Shown: positions 1 through 8,317, counted from the stretch's first letter. The stretch is DNA of 33,370 nt from an uncultured Chloracidobacterium sp. (GCA_937966115.1 CALCKX010000086.1:1-33370), one strand, 5' to 3'. Notes: generated by a model not told the origin, from the letters alone. Numbers and translations are program-made.

Positions 1-390
1 ATCGTCGTCGGCGCGGGCAATTCCGCGGTCGAGGCCGCGGTTGACCTCGCCGGACAGCGGCAGCCCGATGGCACGGTCAAGTTCCCGCCCGACGCGGAAG
101 CCAACCAAGTCACGCTGGTCATTCGCTCGGACTTCCCGAAAGACCTCACGCTTGAAAACAAGATGTGGGTTTACTACTGCCTGGACGCCGGGCGGATCAA
201 GGCGCACTTCGGGGCCGGCATTCGGGAAATCGCCGAAGGCGAAGTCGTGATCGAGAGCATCCGCGACAAGCGCGAGATCGCCCGCGTTCCGAATGACTAT
301 GTGTTCGCGCTGATTGGCAGCATCGCGCCGAAGGAGTTTTTGACTAAGCTTGGCGTCAAATATGCCGGAGACGACAAGCGGAAGCGGTGA
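1..390 (+). CDS. YpdA/thioredoxin reductase-like flavoprotein, C-terminal part
   Basis: The reading frame is open from the first base of the window, so the gene starts upstream and only about 129 C-terminal residues are visible. It opens with a Rossmann nucleotide-binding motif (VVGAGNSAVEAA), the NAD(P)H-binding fold of two-dinucleotide-binding-domain disulfide reductases. The end carries the FAD-domain return motif NDYVFALIGSIAPKEFL, followed by a short basic tail. NSAVE after the glycine motif and NDYVFAL are typical of the YpdA/bacillithiol-disulfide-reductase-like group as I know it, but the FAD site and any redox CxxC lie outside the window. It converges on the truncated helicase, with only 56 bases between the two stops. 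Flavin-dependent NAD(P)H oxidoreductase is fairly sure; the substrate is not. Confidence 0.8.
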   Translation: MVVGAGNSAVEAAVDLAGQRQPDGTVKFPPDAEANQVTLVIRSDFPKDLTLENKMWVYYCLDAGRIKAHFGAGIREIAEGEVVIESIRDKREIARVPNDYVFALIGSIAPKEFLTKLGVKYAGDDKRKR

Positions 391-446
391 GCCGCGCTGG
401 GCTTGGCGGGCGCGCTTCGGGCGGAAAAGGCTTCGGCGCGGCGGGT

Positions 447-1652
447 TCAGCGGCGGCGGCGGCGAAAAGGCGGACGGCGGCGACGCGCCTGGGCCGCGGC
501 TTCCTGCTGCTTGGCCTGCGCGTAGAGCTTTTCCACATCGGGGTGCAGTCGTCCCGCCTGGCTTTCGTCAAAGAGCGGCTGGAGGCGTCCGTCGGCGTGG
601 ATGAAAGCCGTCCGCAGCGGCACGGGGCGCTGCGGATGGGCCACCAGCCGACACTCGACGCCGCGCGTCCAAGTGACCCATTCCGCCAGCTCGCGCGCAT
701 TGCCGACCGTTGCCGACAGCATCAGCAGGCGCGTCGAGGCCGGCGTGTAAATGATTGACTCCTCCCACACGACGCCGCGATGTCGGTCGCCAAGGTAGTG
801 AACCTCGTCGAACACCACTAAATCGGGCGCGCCGGCCAGGCCCTGCTGCTTCATCGCGTCGTAGAGACCGTTGCGATAAATCTCCGTCGTGGCGATTTTG
901 AGCGGCGCGTCGGGATTGACGCGCCGGTCGCCCGTGATGAGGCCAACGGCGTCGAAGCTGAACTTGCGCCCGAACTCGCGGAACTTGTCGTTGGACAGCG
1001 CCTTGAGCGGCGAGGTATACCACGCCGCGCCGCCGCGCTCGAGCGTTCGGCGAATTGCCTGCTCCGCAATCCAGGTCTTGCCCGAGCCGGTCGGCGCGGC
1101 CACCATGACATCCATGCCCTGCTCGGTCACAATGTCCACCGCCGCGAGCTGAAACGGATCCGGGACGAACGGCTGCGGGTCGGGCGCGCCGATGCCTTCC
1201 AGCAGCTTCTTGAGCGCGGCCCGGCGGTGACGCTCGATTTGAAACTCATGGTAATCGAGGTTGGGTCGCGGGCGGCGGCGCTCGATCGCCTGCAACTCCT
1301 CGACGACCGTTGCCAGCCCAATGGTCAGCAGGCTGGCCACTTGCTGCGCCGGAACTGGCTCGCCCGGCTCAAGCCCCGCCGTCAGCAGGCGGAGAATGCG
1401 CGCCTGCGCTTCTGGGGCGAGTTCCGGGGCGGCTTCCTCCAGCCAGTCGCGGACTTGCTCCGGGGGGAGACGGGCGGCTTCGCACAGCCGATGCGCGGTG
1501 GAGGCTTGCTCCCGCGCCTGTTCAACCACTTGGCTGAGCAACGCGGCGCGGTTGCCCGCCTGCCGAGCGGGAGCGCCGAGCACGCTCCGCAAGTGCAGCG
1601 CGTCGAGTGTTTCCGCCAGGCGACGCAGTCGCCCTTCAGTCAGCTTGAGCAT
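447..1652 (-). CDS. Ski2-like DEAD/DEAH-box helicase, truncated after RecA1
   Basis: This is a 401-residue protein. An N-terminal helical region of about 165 residues precedes a superfamily 2 RecA1 domain: a Q-motif-like DPFQLAAVD, Walker A APTGSGKTWIAE, motif Ia TSPLKALSNDK, motif Ib TTEIYRN, Walker B DEVHYLGD (DEVH box) and motif III LSATVGN. The next stretch, PVPLRTAFIHADGRLQPLF, matches the segment that leads into RecA2 in Ski2/ISE2-like helicases. The protein then ends in an arginine-rich tail (RRRRPPFRRRRR). The family normally carries a second RecA domain with motifs IV-VI, plus a C-terminal region, and is much longer. I see no helicase sequence in the remaining bases before the convergent gene, so the 3' half is missing. 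As it stands it could bind ATP but should not unwind nucleic acid alone. Probably a remnant, or a half-helicase with a changed role. Confidence 0.85.
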   Translation of the reverse strand: MLKLTEGRLRRLAETLDALHLRSVLGAPARQAGNRAALLSQVVEQAREQASTAHRLCEAARLPPEQVRDWLEEAAPELAPEAQARILRLLTAGLEPGEPVPAQQVASLLTIGLATVVEELQAIERRRPRPNLDYHEFQIERHRRAALKKLLEGIGAPDPQPFVPDPFQLAAVDIVTEQGMDVMVAAPTGSGKTWIAEQAIRRTLERGGAAWYTSPLKALSNDKFREFGRKFSFDAVGLITGDRRVNPDAPLKIATTEIYRNGLYDAMKQQGLAGAPDLVVFDEVHYLGDRHRGVVWEESIIYTPASTRLLMLSATVGNARELAEWVTWTRGVECRLVAHPQRPVPLRTAFIHADGRLQPLFDESQAGRLHPDVEKLYAQAKQQEAAAQARRRRPPFRRRRR

Positions 1653-1790
1653 TGTGTCCGGCTAAGTCGTTCATTCATAATTGGGACGCCGAATGGCGCG
1701 ATACGGCACTATGTCGCAAGCAACCCTGCGGGCGCAATGCGCGTCAAAGCCGTCCTGACCAGGCCGCTTGCTCTTAAGGAGACCGCAACC

Positions 1791-2051
1791 ATGACAACCA
1801 TTCGCCTACGCTGGGCCGCGGGGCTGGGACTCGGGCTGGCGAGCTTGCTCGCCGCCGGGCTGGTTAGCGCGGATGTCAAGTATCGTCTCTATTGCGCCAA
1901 CGGAAAGCTCGAAGTGGACAGCCGCACGCCAGAGCAAATGCGGCGGGCGCGCGGGCAGGCCTGCCTGCTGGGCGAGTTTGACACGAAAGCGCAGGCTGAA
2001 GCCGCCGCTGACCAACGCGGCGGAAGCGGCGCGCCCTGCGCCTGTCCGTAA
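1791..2051 (+). CDS. small exported Cys-containing protein, unknown
   Basis: This 86-residue protein starts at the ATG that follows a good AAGGAG (1776-1781, 9-base spacing). Residues 1 to about 26 form a signal peptide: a basic Thr/Arg start, a hydrophobic GLGLGLASLLAAGLV core and an SAD cleavage region. The mature part is about 60 residues with Cys in YRLYCANGK, GQACLLG and the terminal APCACP. Residues around YRLYCANGKLEV and FDTKAQAEAAAD resemble short repeats seen in small periplasmic proteins, but I recognise no family. It is divergent from the helicase, with about 140 bases between. Likely periplasmic or surface-exposed. Confidence 0.6.
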   Translation: MTTIRLRWAAGLGLGLASLLAAGLVSADVKYRLYCANGKLEVDSRTPEQMRRARGQACLLGEFDTKAQAEAAADQRGGSGAPCACP

Positions 2052-2078
2052 GGCGACGGCGCAGCCCGCCCGCGGCCG

Positions 2079-2852
2079 CTACGGCGCGGCTAGCCGCTGC
2101 CGCGCCTTCTCCGCCTCGGGCGCGCGCGGGTACTGCTTCACGAGCCGCCGGTAGGCCGCCCCGTCATAGCGATACCGCTTCTGAGCTGGGTCATAGCGAA
2201 ACTTCACCCCCAACCGATTATAGCGATCCAGCGCCGGGTCGTTATCGAAATAGGCCGCTTCGTCGGCGTTGCCGGAAGCCGCTCGCCGCCGGACGCGCGG
2301 CGCGGCGCGGCGCTGGATGACCTGCGCTTCCGCATCGGCCGTTTCGCCAAGCAGCGACAAGGCGACCGGCATCTGCGGCGACTGGCGAAACAGCATCTCG
2401 AACAGCCGACACAGCCGAAGCCGCTCGTAGCCGCCGGTTTCAGCGCGGATCAGCGCCAGCAGGCGGGCGTCGTCGCCGCGCTGACCAGGGCGGACTGTCG
2501 CCCGTTGGTCAAGCCAGCCGCGCGTGCGCCGCGTCACCGCGACAAACAGGTAGGCTCGCCCGTCCGCCGCGCGCGGCCGTCCCGCGATGTACACGCGCCG
2601 CCCAACGCGCAGTCGCTGCTTGAGGTCGCTGTCGGGGCCGGGCGCGACGCGCAGCGCCGCCAGCCCGGCATCGGCGACGAACGCCGCGCGGACGCCGGCG
2701 CGCGCCGTCCACGTCGGACGCGCTTCCGGCGGCTCGTCGGAGACATCGTCCTGCGCATTGGCCACGGCGCCCCACAGCGCCAGCCAGGCGACGAGCGCCA
2801 ATGCCGCAGGGCGGCATCGCGTGGCGACGCTGGCAATCCAGGCTTTATTCAT
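2079..2852 (-). CDS. exported protein with SH3-like domain
   Basis: This 257-residue protein has a signal peptide (about 1-33, ending in VANAQD). Residues of about 47-125 look like a bacterial SH3 (SH3b) domain: LRVAPGPDSDLKQRLRVGRRVYI, then a GRAYLFVAV strand and RGWL. The rest is helical, and its end (KYRYDGAAYRRLVKQYPRAPEAEKARQRL) reads like one tetratricopeptide/outer-membrane lipoprotein-type repeat. SH3b domains commonly bind peptidoglycan or protein in the envelope. It lies 25 bases after threonine synthase on the same strand and is probably the last gene of that operon, although the functional link is not obvious. A GGAGG lies upstream of the ATG at somewhat long spacing. Confidence 0.65.
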   Translation of the reverse strand: MNKAWIASVATRCRPAALALVAWLALWGAVANAQDDVSDEPPEARPTWTARAGVRAAFVADAGLAALRVAPGPDSDLKQRLRVGRRVYIAGRPRAADGRAYLFVAVTRRTRGWLDQRATVRPGQRGDDARLLALIRAETGGYERLRLCRLFEMLFRQSPQMPVALSLLGETADAEAQVIQRRAAPRVRRRAASGNADEAAYFDNDPALDRYNRLGVKFRYDPAQKRYRYDGAAYRRLVKQYPRAPEAEKARQRLAAP

Positions 2853-2877
2853 CGCTTTAGCGCAGCCTCCAGACCGC

Positions 2878-4266
2878 TCAGTCTCCAGTCAGCGGCAGCT
2901 CGGCGACAAGGTCGAGAATCGCCTGCCGCAGCGCGTCGGCGTCGGCCGGGACGCGGCGCGGCTCATTGGCGAAAGCCGGCGCAAGGCGACCTTCCGCGCG
3001 GACAAGGCGCGTTTCGCGCTCGGCGTCGGTGAACAGCTGCCCGGTGTGGTACTGCACGGTGAAATCCGGATCCTTGAGCGCATTGCCGGTCAGGATGGCG
3101 ACCACGTCTTCCTCCGGATGGACGACGCCCTCGGCAACTAGTCGGCGCAGCCCGGCGACCGTGGCGGCGCTGGCCGGCTCGCAGCCGATGCCGTCGCGGC
3201 CGATGATCGCCTTGGCGTCGGCGATTTCCTGCTCCGAAGCCGTCGCGCAGACGCCATCCGTCCAGTCTAGCGCCCGCGCCGCCTTGAGCCACGACACCGG
3301 ATTGCCGATTTGAATCGCTGTCGCCAGCGTTTTGGGCTGCGCCACCGGCGTCAGATTGCCTTCCCTGCCTGCGGCGCGCCACTGCGCCAGCGGCGCGGCG
3401 CCTTCCGCTTGGATGACCGTCAGGCGCGGCATCCGCGGGATGAGACCCAAGTCAAACAGCTCCTTGAAGCCCTTGCCCAGCGCCGAAACGTTGCCCAGAT
3501 TGCCGCCCGGCACCACCACGCGGTCGGGCGCGCGCCACCGCCGCTGCTGCAACAGCTCGAACGCGATGGTTTTCTGGCCTTCCAGTCGGAAAGGGTTGAC
3601 CGAGTTGAGCAAATACAGCGGCGTCGTCCGCGTCATCTCGCGCGCGAGTCGCAGGGCGTCATCGAAGTTGCCTTCAATCTGGAGCGTCGCCGCGCCGTAA
3701 TCGAGACTTTGCGCCAGCTTGCCGTAAGCGATTCGCCCGCCTGGAATAAACACGATGCCTCGCATCCCGGCGCGCGCCGCGTAAGCCGCCAGCGACGCCG
3801 ACGTATTGCCCGTGCTTGCGCAGGCCACCGCCCGCGCGCCCAGCCGCCTGGCCTGCGCCACGCCCGTGGTCATGCCATTGTCCTTGAACGAGCCGGTCGG
3901 ATTCATCCCCTGATGCTTGACCGTCAATCGCCTGAGGCCCGCGTAGCGCGCGCTGCGCGGCGCATCCCACAGGGGCGTATTGCCCTCGCCGAGCGTGACG
4001 ACCTGGCTCGGCGAAGTCGCAAAGGGGAAAAGCTCGCGGAAACGCCAGACGCCGCTCGCGTCATGCGGATGATCGGAAGCCCGTCGCGCATCAAAGATCG
4101 CCAACAAATCGGCTAGGCGCGCTTGCCGCCACTCGTACTGCACATCCAACAGCCCGCCGCATCGCTCGCAAGCGTAAATCCGCTCGCCCGCGTCATAGGT
4201 GGCTTGGCAGGTCGGCTCGATGCACTGAAGGTAGGCGACTGCGGGCGGAAAGGTTTTGTCGGGCAT
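2878..4266 (-). CDS. thrC: threonine synthase
   Basis: This PLP enzyme converts O-phospho-L-homoserine to L-threonine. From the ATG at 4266 it is 462 residues. It begins with a zinc-ribbon-like quartet (C15, C20, C33, C36; CX4C and CX2C) found in the long threonine synthase type. It continues with the PLP-lysine motif NPTGSFKDNG (K128), the loop STGNTSASLAAYAA that binds the substrate phosphate/carboxylate, and a glycine-rich VVPGGNLGN phosphate cup. An in-frame TTG at 4284 would overlap the upstream desulfurase stop (TTGA) and add six residues. I prefer the ATG, but translational coupling could make TTG real. It belongs to the SYLF-desulfurase-thrC-SH3 run. Assignment is firm; threonine dehydratase-like relatives lack this N-terminal Cys cluster. 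Confidence 0.93.
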   Translation of the reverse strand: MPDKTFPPAVAYLQCIEPTCQATYDAGERIYACERCGGLLDVQYEWRQARLADLLAIFDARRASDHPHDASGVWRFRELFPFATSPSQVVTLGEGNTPLWDAPRSARYAGLRRLTVKHQGMNPTGSFKDNGMTTGVAQARRLGARAVACASTGNTSASLAAYAARAGMRGIVFIPGGRIAYGKLAQSLDYGAATLQIEGNFDDALRLAREMTRTTPLYLLNSVNPFRLEGQKTIAFELLQQRRWRAPDRVVVPGGNLGNVSALGKGFKELFDLGLIPRMPRLTVIQAEGAAPLAQWRAAGREGNLTPVAQPKTLATAIQIGNPVSWLKAARALDWTDGVCATASEQEIADAKAIIGRDGIGCEPASAATVAGLRRLVAEGVVHPEEDVVAILTGNALKDPDFTVQYHTGQLFTDAERETRLVRAEGRLAPAFANEPRRVPADADALRQAILDLVAELPLTGD

Positions 4267-4280
4267 GGGGCGATAGGCTC

Positions 4281-5471
4281 TCAAGCGGCGGCGCGCGGTC
4301 GGGCAAGGCGCTCAACCGTCTTTGGCAAAACGTCGATGACCCGCGCAATGTCAGCCGCGGCGGTCTCGCAGCTCAAGCTGATGCGAATCGAGCCGCGCAC
4401 GCGCTCCGCCGGCAGCCCCATGGCGCGCAAGACATGGCTAGGCTCGGTTGAGCCGGAGGAGCAGGCCGAGCCGGTCGAGACGGCGATGCCGGCCAAATCC
4501 AGCGCAATGACGAGCCGGTTGGCGTCGAGGCCATCGAAGCCAAGGTTGGCGATGCTCGGCAGGCGCGGCGATTCGCCGCCGTTGACAGCCAGGCTGGGTA
4601 TTCGCTTCCGAAGCTCGCGCTCAAGCTCATCGCGCAGGGCGCGGACGGCTTCCATCTGATCGAGCCGCTCGGCGGCAAGCTGCGCGGCGCGCCCCAGGGC
4701 GACGATGTTGGCGACGGCTTCCGTGCCGGCCCGGCGGTCGCGTTCCTGATGACCGCCAAGCTGCTGAGGCGCAAGCCGGACATGCTTGGCGACGTAAAGC
4801 GCGCCGACGCCCTTCGGGGCGTGAAGCTTGTGCCCGGACAGCGAGAGCAAGTCGGCCTGCAACTGACGAACGCTGACGGGAATTTTGCCGACCGCCTGCA
4901 CGGCGTCGGTGTGCAGAAAAATCGCCTGGCCGCGCCGGCGGCGCTCGGCGACCAGCGCGCCGATGTCAGCGATGGGCTGGAGCGTCCCGACCTCGTTGTT
5001 GGCGAGCATGATCGTCACCAACAACGTGTCGTCCGCGAGCGCGGCGGCGACATCCTCCGCCCTCACGCGCCCGGCGGCGCCGACCGGCAGGCGCGTGACA
5101 CGCAGTCCGGCCGCCTCGAGCGCCTGACAGGGCGCCAGAACAGCCGGATGCTCGAAAGCGGTCGTGATGATGTGGCTGCGATGGCTAGAGCGATACGCGC
5201 CAACGACGCCCTGAATGGCGAGGTTGTTCGCCTCCGTGCCGCCGCTCACGAAGGCGATCTCAGCCGGCGCGGCGCCAATGAGCGCCGCCACGGAGCGCCG
5301 CGCCTGCTCGATGGCGGCGCGGGCGCGCTGCCCGAAGGCGTGGACGGACGAAGCGTTGCCAAACTGTTCGGTCAGGTAAGGCAGCAAGGCGGCGGCTACT
5401 TCGGGCAGGACGCGGGTGGTCGCCGCATTGTCAAGATACACTGGGTTGGGTTGAGCTGGCGCCGTCAACAC
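4281..5471 (-). CDS. iscS: cysteine desulfurase, NifS/IscS type
   Basis: This PLP enzyme takes sulfur from L-cysteine as a protein persulfide for Fe-S clusters, thiolated tRNA or thiamine. It shows VYLDNAATTRV at the N-terminus, SGGTEANN (cofactor loop), LANNEVGTLQPI, HTDAVQAVGKI, the PLP lysine in LSGHKLHAPKG (K215) and the group I catalytic loop STGSACSSGS (C337). The open frame runs upstream to 5678 but would overlap the SYLF gene and encode an Arg-rich, unlikely extension. I therefore take GTG at 5471, giving 396 residues, the usual length; TTG 5468 or CTG 5486 are alternatives, and no clear Shine-Dalgarno decides it. It overlaps thrC by a few bases or abuts it. No iscU, iscA or tRNA thiolase gene is adjacent, so its acceptor is unknown; thiS-thiG lie about 6 kb away. 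Confidence 0.92.
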   Translation of the reverse strand: MLTAPAQPNPVYLDNAATTRVLPEVAAALLPYLTEQFGNASSVHAFGQRARAAIEQARRSVAALIGAAPAEIAFVSGGTEANNLAIQGVVGAYRSSHRSHIITTAFEHPAVLAPCQALEAAGLRVTRLPVGAAGRVRAEDVAAALADDTLLVTIMLANNEVGTLQPIADIGALVAERRRRGQAIFLHTDAVQAVGKIPVSVRQLQADLLSLSGHKLHAPKGVGALYVAKHVRLAPQQLGGHQERDRRAGTEAVANIVALGRAAQLAAERLDQMEAVRALRDELERELRKRIPSLAVNGGESPRLPSIANLGFDGLDANRLVIALDLAGIAVSTGSACSSGSTEPSHVLRAMGLPAERVRGSIRISLSCETAAADIARVIDVLPKTVERLARPRAAA

Positions 5472-5529
5472 AATCGAGTTTTTCAGCCGGTCTCTTTTAA
5501 AGCTAAGTAAGCAGTTAAGTAAGCGCGAG

Positions 5530-6234
5530 TCAGCCGGCGTAGCGCCGCAGCGCGGCGTACAGGCGGGCCGCTTCCTTCGGACGCGGCAGCGAGCCTTCGA
5601 CGACCTCGCGGCTGGCAACCGTTCGGCCATAAACAGCCCGATTGGCGTCATCGTCCACCTGCAACGTCGAGCCTTCAAGCGAAAGCCCCGCGAAAACGCC
5701 CTGCGCGCGGGAGTAGGCTAGAATCTCGGCCTGCATCTGGATGTCCGTCCCGGCTTTGAGATTGCGTCCGACCGGGCCGGCGGCGACGGAAGCGTCCGCG
5801 CCAAGCTGAAACTTGTTGGAGGCGAGCTTTTCGATGCCGCGCCGGTTCATCACCAGTAAAATGATGTCGCTGCTTTGTCCCCCAACTTGAAGACCGAAGC
5901 TCCCGCCGCCCAGCGTCACAAAGCCCGGCGGCCCCCACTGGCGATTCGGCTGGCGAACCACCATGACGCCGCGCCCAAACTGCCCGCCGACGATGAGCGC
6001 GCCTTTCTTGACGCCCGGGATGAACACCAGCCCCTCGCACTGGCGCAAAAAGTCGGGCGACAAGCCCCGATCCGACGAGCGCATGATCTCGGCGAGGATT
6101 TCCGCCGAGCGATCAAGGCGCTCGCGCACCTTGCGATCAATTTTGGTCACGGCAGCGTCGGCCGGAAAGCCGCTGGCGAGCAGCGGCGCGCCGACGAGCA
6201 ATCCTGCTGCCGCTGCGCGAAGTAATTTACGCAT
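5530..6234 (-). CDS. SYLF/Ysc84 domain exported protein
   Basis: This 234-residue protein has a signal peptide (about 1-28, LLAAGLL...FPADAA). The body is the SYLF (Ysc84) domain: RSAEILAEIMRSSDRGLSPDFLRQCEG, then LVFIPGVKKGALIVGGQFGRGV, QWGPPGFVTLGGGSFGLQVGGQSSDIILLVMN, LGADASVAAGPVGR and DIQMQAEILAYSRAQGVFAGLSLEG, all in family order. SYLF proteins bind lipids in eukaryotes, and bacterial ones are exported with no settled role. The start is fixed by AGGAGG nine bases upstream (6244-6249 on the plus strand). It is the first gene of a probable operon with the cysteine desulfurase 58 bases downstream, and is divergent from nuoI. Confidence 0.88.
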   Translation of the reverse strand: MRKLLRAAAAGLLVGAPLLASGFPADAAVTKIDRKVRERLDRSAEILAEIMRSSDRGLSPDFLRQCEGLVFIPGVKKGALIVGGQFGRGVMVVRQPNRQWGPPGFVTLGGGSFGLQVGGQSSDIILLVMNRRGIEKLASNKFQLGADASVAAGPVGRNLKAGTDIQMQAEILAYSRAQGVFAGLSLEGSTLQVDDDANRAVYGRTVASREVVEGSLPRPKEAARLYAALRRYAG

Positions 6235-6432
6235 TACCGAATGCCTCCTGTAAAATGTGCGCCATCAGACAGTTTGAAAGCGCATCCAGCCTCTTCAATG
6301 GCCTGGCAAGGCAAACCCCTGCAAGCAGACGGCTTTGCCGGCGCGTGGCCCGTGGCACCCTACACTAATCCTTCCATCCGATTCAACGCCGCTGGCGCCA
6401 AGCCAACGGAACCCAAACGAGGCAGAACGCTT

Positions 6433-6978
6433 ATGACGACGACACCTGTCAAAGGCAACTGGAAGCAAACGCTTGAGCGGTTTTTCATGCTGGACCTGCT
6501 CAAGGGCTTCGCGCTGACGTTCAAGTACACGAGAAAGGTCTTGACCGAACCCCGCGGCACAGGCGGCAACCCGTTGCGCGGCGCTTACACGGAGTTTTAC
6601 CCCGAAGAGCGCCCCAAGGTCAGCGAGCGGTTCCGCGGCGCGCCGCGGCTGAATCTCGACCCGGCGACGGGCGATACGCTGTGCATTGCCTGTAATCTAT
6701 GCGCGCTGGCCTGCCCGGAAAACTGCATCAACGTCGGCGCCGTCAACCGCGTCGTGATGGAAGACGGCAAGGCGAAGAAGAAGAAAGTGCTGGCGACCTA
6801 CGTCTATGACACGTCGCGGTGCATGTTCTGCGACCTGTGCGTTGAAGCCTGCCCGACGGATTGCATCGAGCTGACCCAGGAATTCGAGCTGGCGAGCTAC
6901 AACCGGGCCAGCATGGTGTGGGACCGCGAGCACCTCGAAAACGGGCGCGAGATCGTCCGCTACGGCAAGCTCAACTAA
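6433..6978 (+). CDS. nuoI: NADH-quinone oxidoreductase subunit I (2x[4Fe-4S])
   Basis: This 181-residue ferredoxin-like subunit carries clusters N6a/N6b between NuoG/B in the complex I arm. Two CxxCxxCxxxC motifs are present (C84, C87, C90, C94 and C130, C133, C136, C140), each followed by a further Cys (C98, C144). The N-terminal helix DLLKGFALTFKYTRKV lies on the membrane surface in complex I, and RGAPRLNL is the usual lead-in to the first cluster. GAGG at 6419-6422 precedes the ATG; the open frame extends upstream to 6241 but only the part from 6433 resembles the family. No other nuo gene is in view: upstream is the divergent SYLF gene and downstream is rapZ. It could be a second or displaced copy. 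Confidence 0.9.
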   Translation: MTTTPVKGNWKQTLERFFMLDLLKGFALTFKYTRKVLTEPRGTGGNPLRGAYTEFYPEERPKVSERFRGAPRLNLDPATGDTLCIACNLCALACPENCINVGAVNRVVMEDGKAKKKKVLATYVYDTSRCMFCDLCVEACPTDCIELTQEFELASYNRASMVWDREHLENGREIVRYGKLN

Positions 6979-7034
6979 GACTCTTTCCAAGGCTCCTGCG
7001 GTCGCCTGCCTTCCGACGGAGCTTGACGCTTTCC

Positions 7035-7062
7035 TTGGGATGCGCGCCGGCGCGCATCCCAA
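7035..7062. repeat. 28-bp perfect palindrome between nuoI and rapZ
   Basis: The bases from TTGGGATGCGCGCC at 7035 to its exact reverse complement ending at 7062 form an uninterrupted palindrome, 14 bp per arm, GC-rich at the centre. It lies 57 bases after the nuoI stop and about 90 bases before rapZ. On the plus strand AGTCGTTTTGG follows, a weak T-run. It may be a terminator without a loop, a dimeric regulator site, or an extruded cruciform. Confidence 0.6.
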
Positions 7063-7150
7063 AGTCGTTTTGGGGCTTGCCGGTCTGTGCCGAGCCGCGC
7101 ACAATCTGGCGCGCCATCAGCCTTCGCGCCTTGCGGATGACCGGTCAGCG

Positions 7151-8044
7151 ATGTCCTCCCGCTCTTCCCCCGCATCTACGCCGCGCCTGGTCGTGCTTAC
7201 CGGCCTCAGCGGCTCCGGCAAGCAGTCGGCGCTTAATGCGCTGGAAGACCTCGGCTACTTTGGCGTGGATAACTTGCCGGTCGCCCTGCTGCCGACCTTC
7301 GCCGAGCTGTGCCGACGCTCGGAGGGCGGCATCGCCCGGGCGGCCGTCGTCGCGGACGCCCGCGAGCCGGCATTCGTCGCGGCTTTTCCCGCCGCCTACG
7401 CCCGCCTGCGCGAGCTGGTCGGAGATGTCCGGCTGCTTTTTTTCGAGGCCACGGATGAAGTCCTGATGCGCCGCTACAGCGAGACGCGCCGACCGCATCC
7501 GCTCGACGCTGCCGGACGCCAGACGCGCGGGCTACGCGCCTCGATTGCCGCCGAGCGCGCGTTGCTGTCGCCCATCCGAGAGATGGCCGACCGCGTCATC
7601 GACACTTCCAGCCTGACGATTTACGACCTGCGGCGGCAACTCGGCGAGGCGCTGGGCAGCGGACGGACGGCGCGCATGCGCGTTCTGCTGCTTAGCTTTG
7701 GCTTCAAGCACGGCGTCCCGCCGGAAGCCGACTTGGTGCTCGACGTGCGCTTTCTCAAAAACCCGCACTACATTCCCGAGCTGCGTCCGTTGACGGGCCG
7801 GGACGCGCCGGTTGTCGCCTTTTTGTCCGCCGACGAGGAAGTGGAGGAAACGCGAAAGCGTTTGGCGGAGCTGCTGGCGTTCGTCGTCCCGCGTTACGCG
7901 CGCGACGGGCGCAGCTATCTCACCATCGCCATTGGCTGCACCGGCGGCAAGCACCGCTCCGTGATGATGGCCGAGAGCTTGGCCAAGGAAGTTCGCAAGC
8001 TGCGCTTTGCCGCCCGCGTCCGCCACCGCGACATCGCCAAGTGA
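7151..8044 (+). CDS. rapZ: RapZ/YvcJ nucleotide-binding protein
   Basis: This 297-residue protein has the RapZ architecture. The N-terminal P-loop domain shows Walker A GLSGSGKQSA (18-27), then LEDLGYFGVDNLPVAL (a family signature), and a Walker B-like region near VRLLFFEATDEVLMRRYSETRRPHPL. The C-terminal domain has LLSFGFKHGVPPEADLVLDVRFLKNPHYIPELRPLTG and ends with IGCTGGKHRSVMMAE, both family hallmarks. In enterobacteria RapZ delivers the sRNA GlmZ to RNase E; in other bacteria (YvcJ) it binds nucleotides and UDP-GlcNAc-type signals in envelope metabolism. The usual neighbours (hprK, ptsH, yvcK, whiA) are absent. The open frame reaches 7040 but the ATG at 7151 fits the family start; no strong Shine-Dalgarno sequence is seen. 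Confidence 0.93.
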   Translation: MSSRSSPASTPRLVVLTGLSGSGKQSALNALEDLGYFGVDNLPVALLPTFAELCRRSEGGIARAAVVADAREPAFVAAFPAAYARLRELVGDVRLLFFEATDEVLMRRYSETRRPHPLDAAGRQTRGLRASIAAERALLSPIREMADRVIDTSSLTIYDLRRQLGEALGSGRTARMRVLLLSFGFKHGVPPEADLVLDVRFLKNPHYIPELRPLTGRDAPVVAFLSADEEVEETRKRLAELLAFVVPRYARDGRSYLTIAIGCTGGKHRSVMMAESLAKEVRKLRFAARVRHRDIAK

Positions 8045-8317
8045 CGCGACCCGCGCCTGCACGAAATCGGGCGCCGCGCCGGCGCTCGCCCCCGCGCCTT
8101 ACACGAAATCGTTGATTCGCCGCGCGCGCCGCGCCAGCCGCTAAGCTGAAAAAATCTAACAAAATAACAAACAAAGGGTTTTACAGCTTGATTCGCATTG
8201 CGGGCGGCTGTCTTTTTTCGGCCCGACCGCCGCGCCTGGCATAGCGTTTGCGCATATTTGGGCATCAAGGACGAGCGGCCCGCGCGCTCGCCAGGTTTAC
8301 GATGGAGGACAACCGCG
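8045..8317. other. Intergenic region with a direct repeat and an AT-rich stretch
   Basis: There is no convincing gene here. CCCGCGCCT followed by CACGAAATCG occurs at 8050-8069 and again with one inserted base at 8091-8111. An A/T-rich stretch (about 8147-8195) with TTTACAGCTTG is a plausible promoter area for the glycine-zipper gene, but I could not assign -35/-10 boxes with any certainty. Confidence 0.4.

Noticed and set aside
4281-5678. Desulfurase starting at 5678
   Set aside because: The extension is Arg/Cys-rich and overlaps the SYLF gene; family similarity begins near VYLDNAATT, so a start near 5471 is used.
6360-6432. Promoter TACACT ahead of nuoI
   Set aside because: The nearest -35-like sequence is 20-21 bp away, outside normal spacing.
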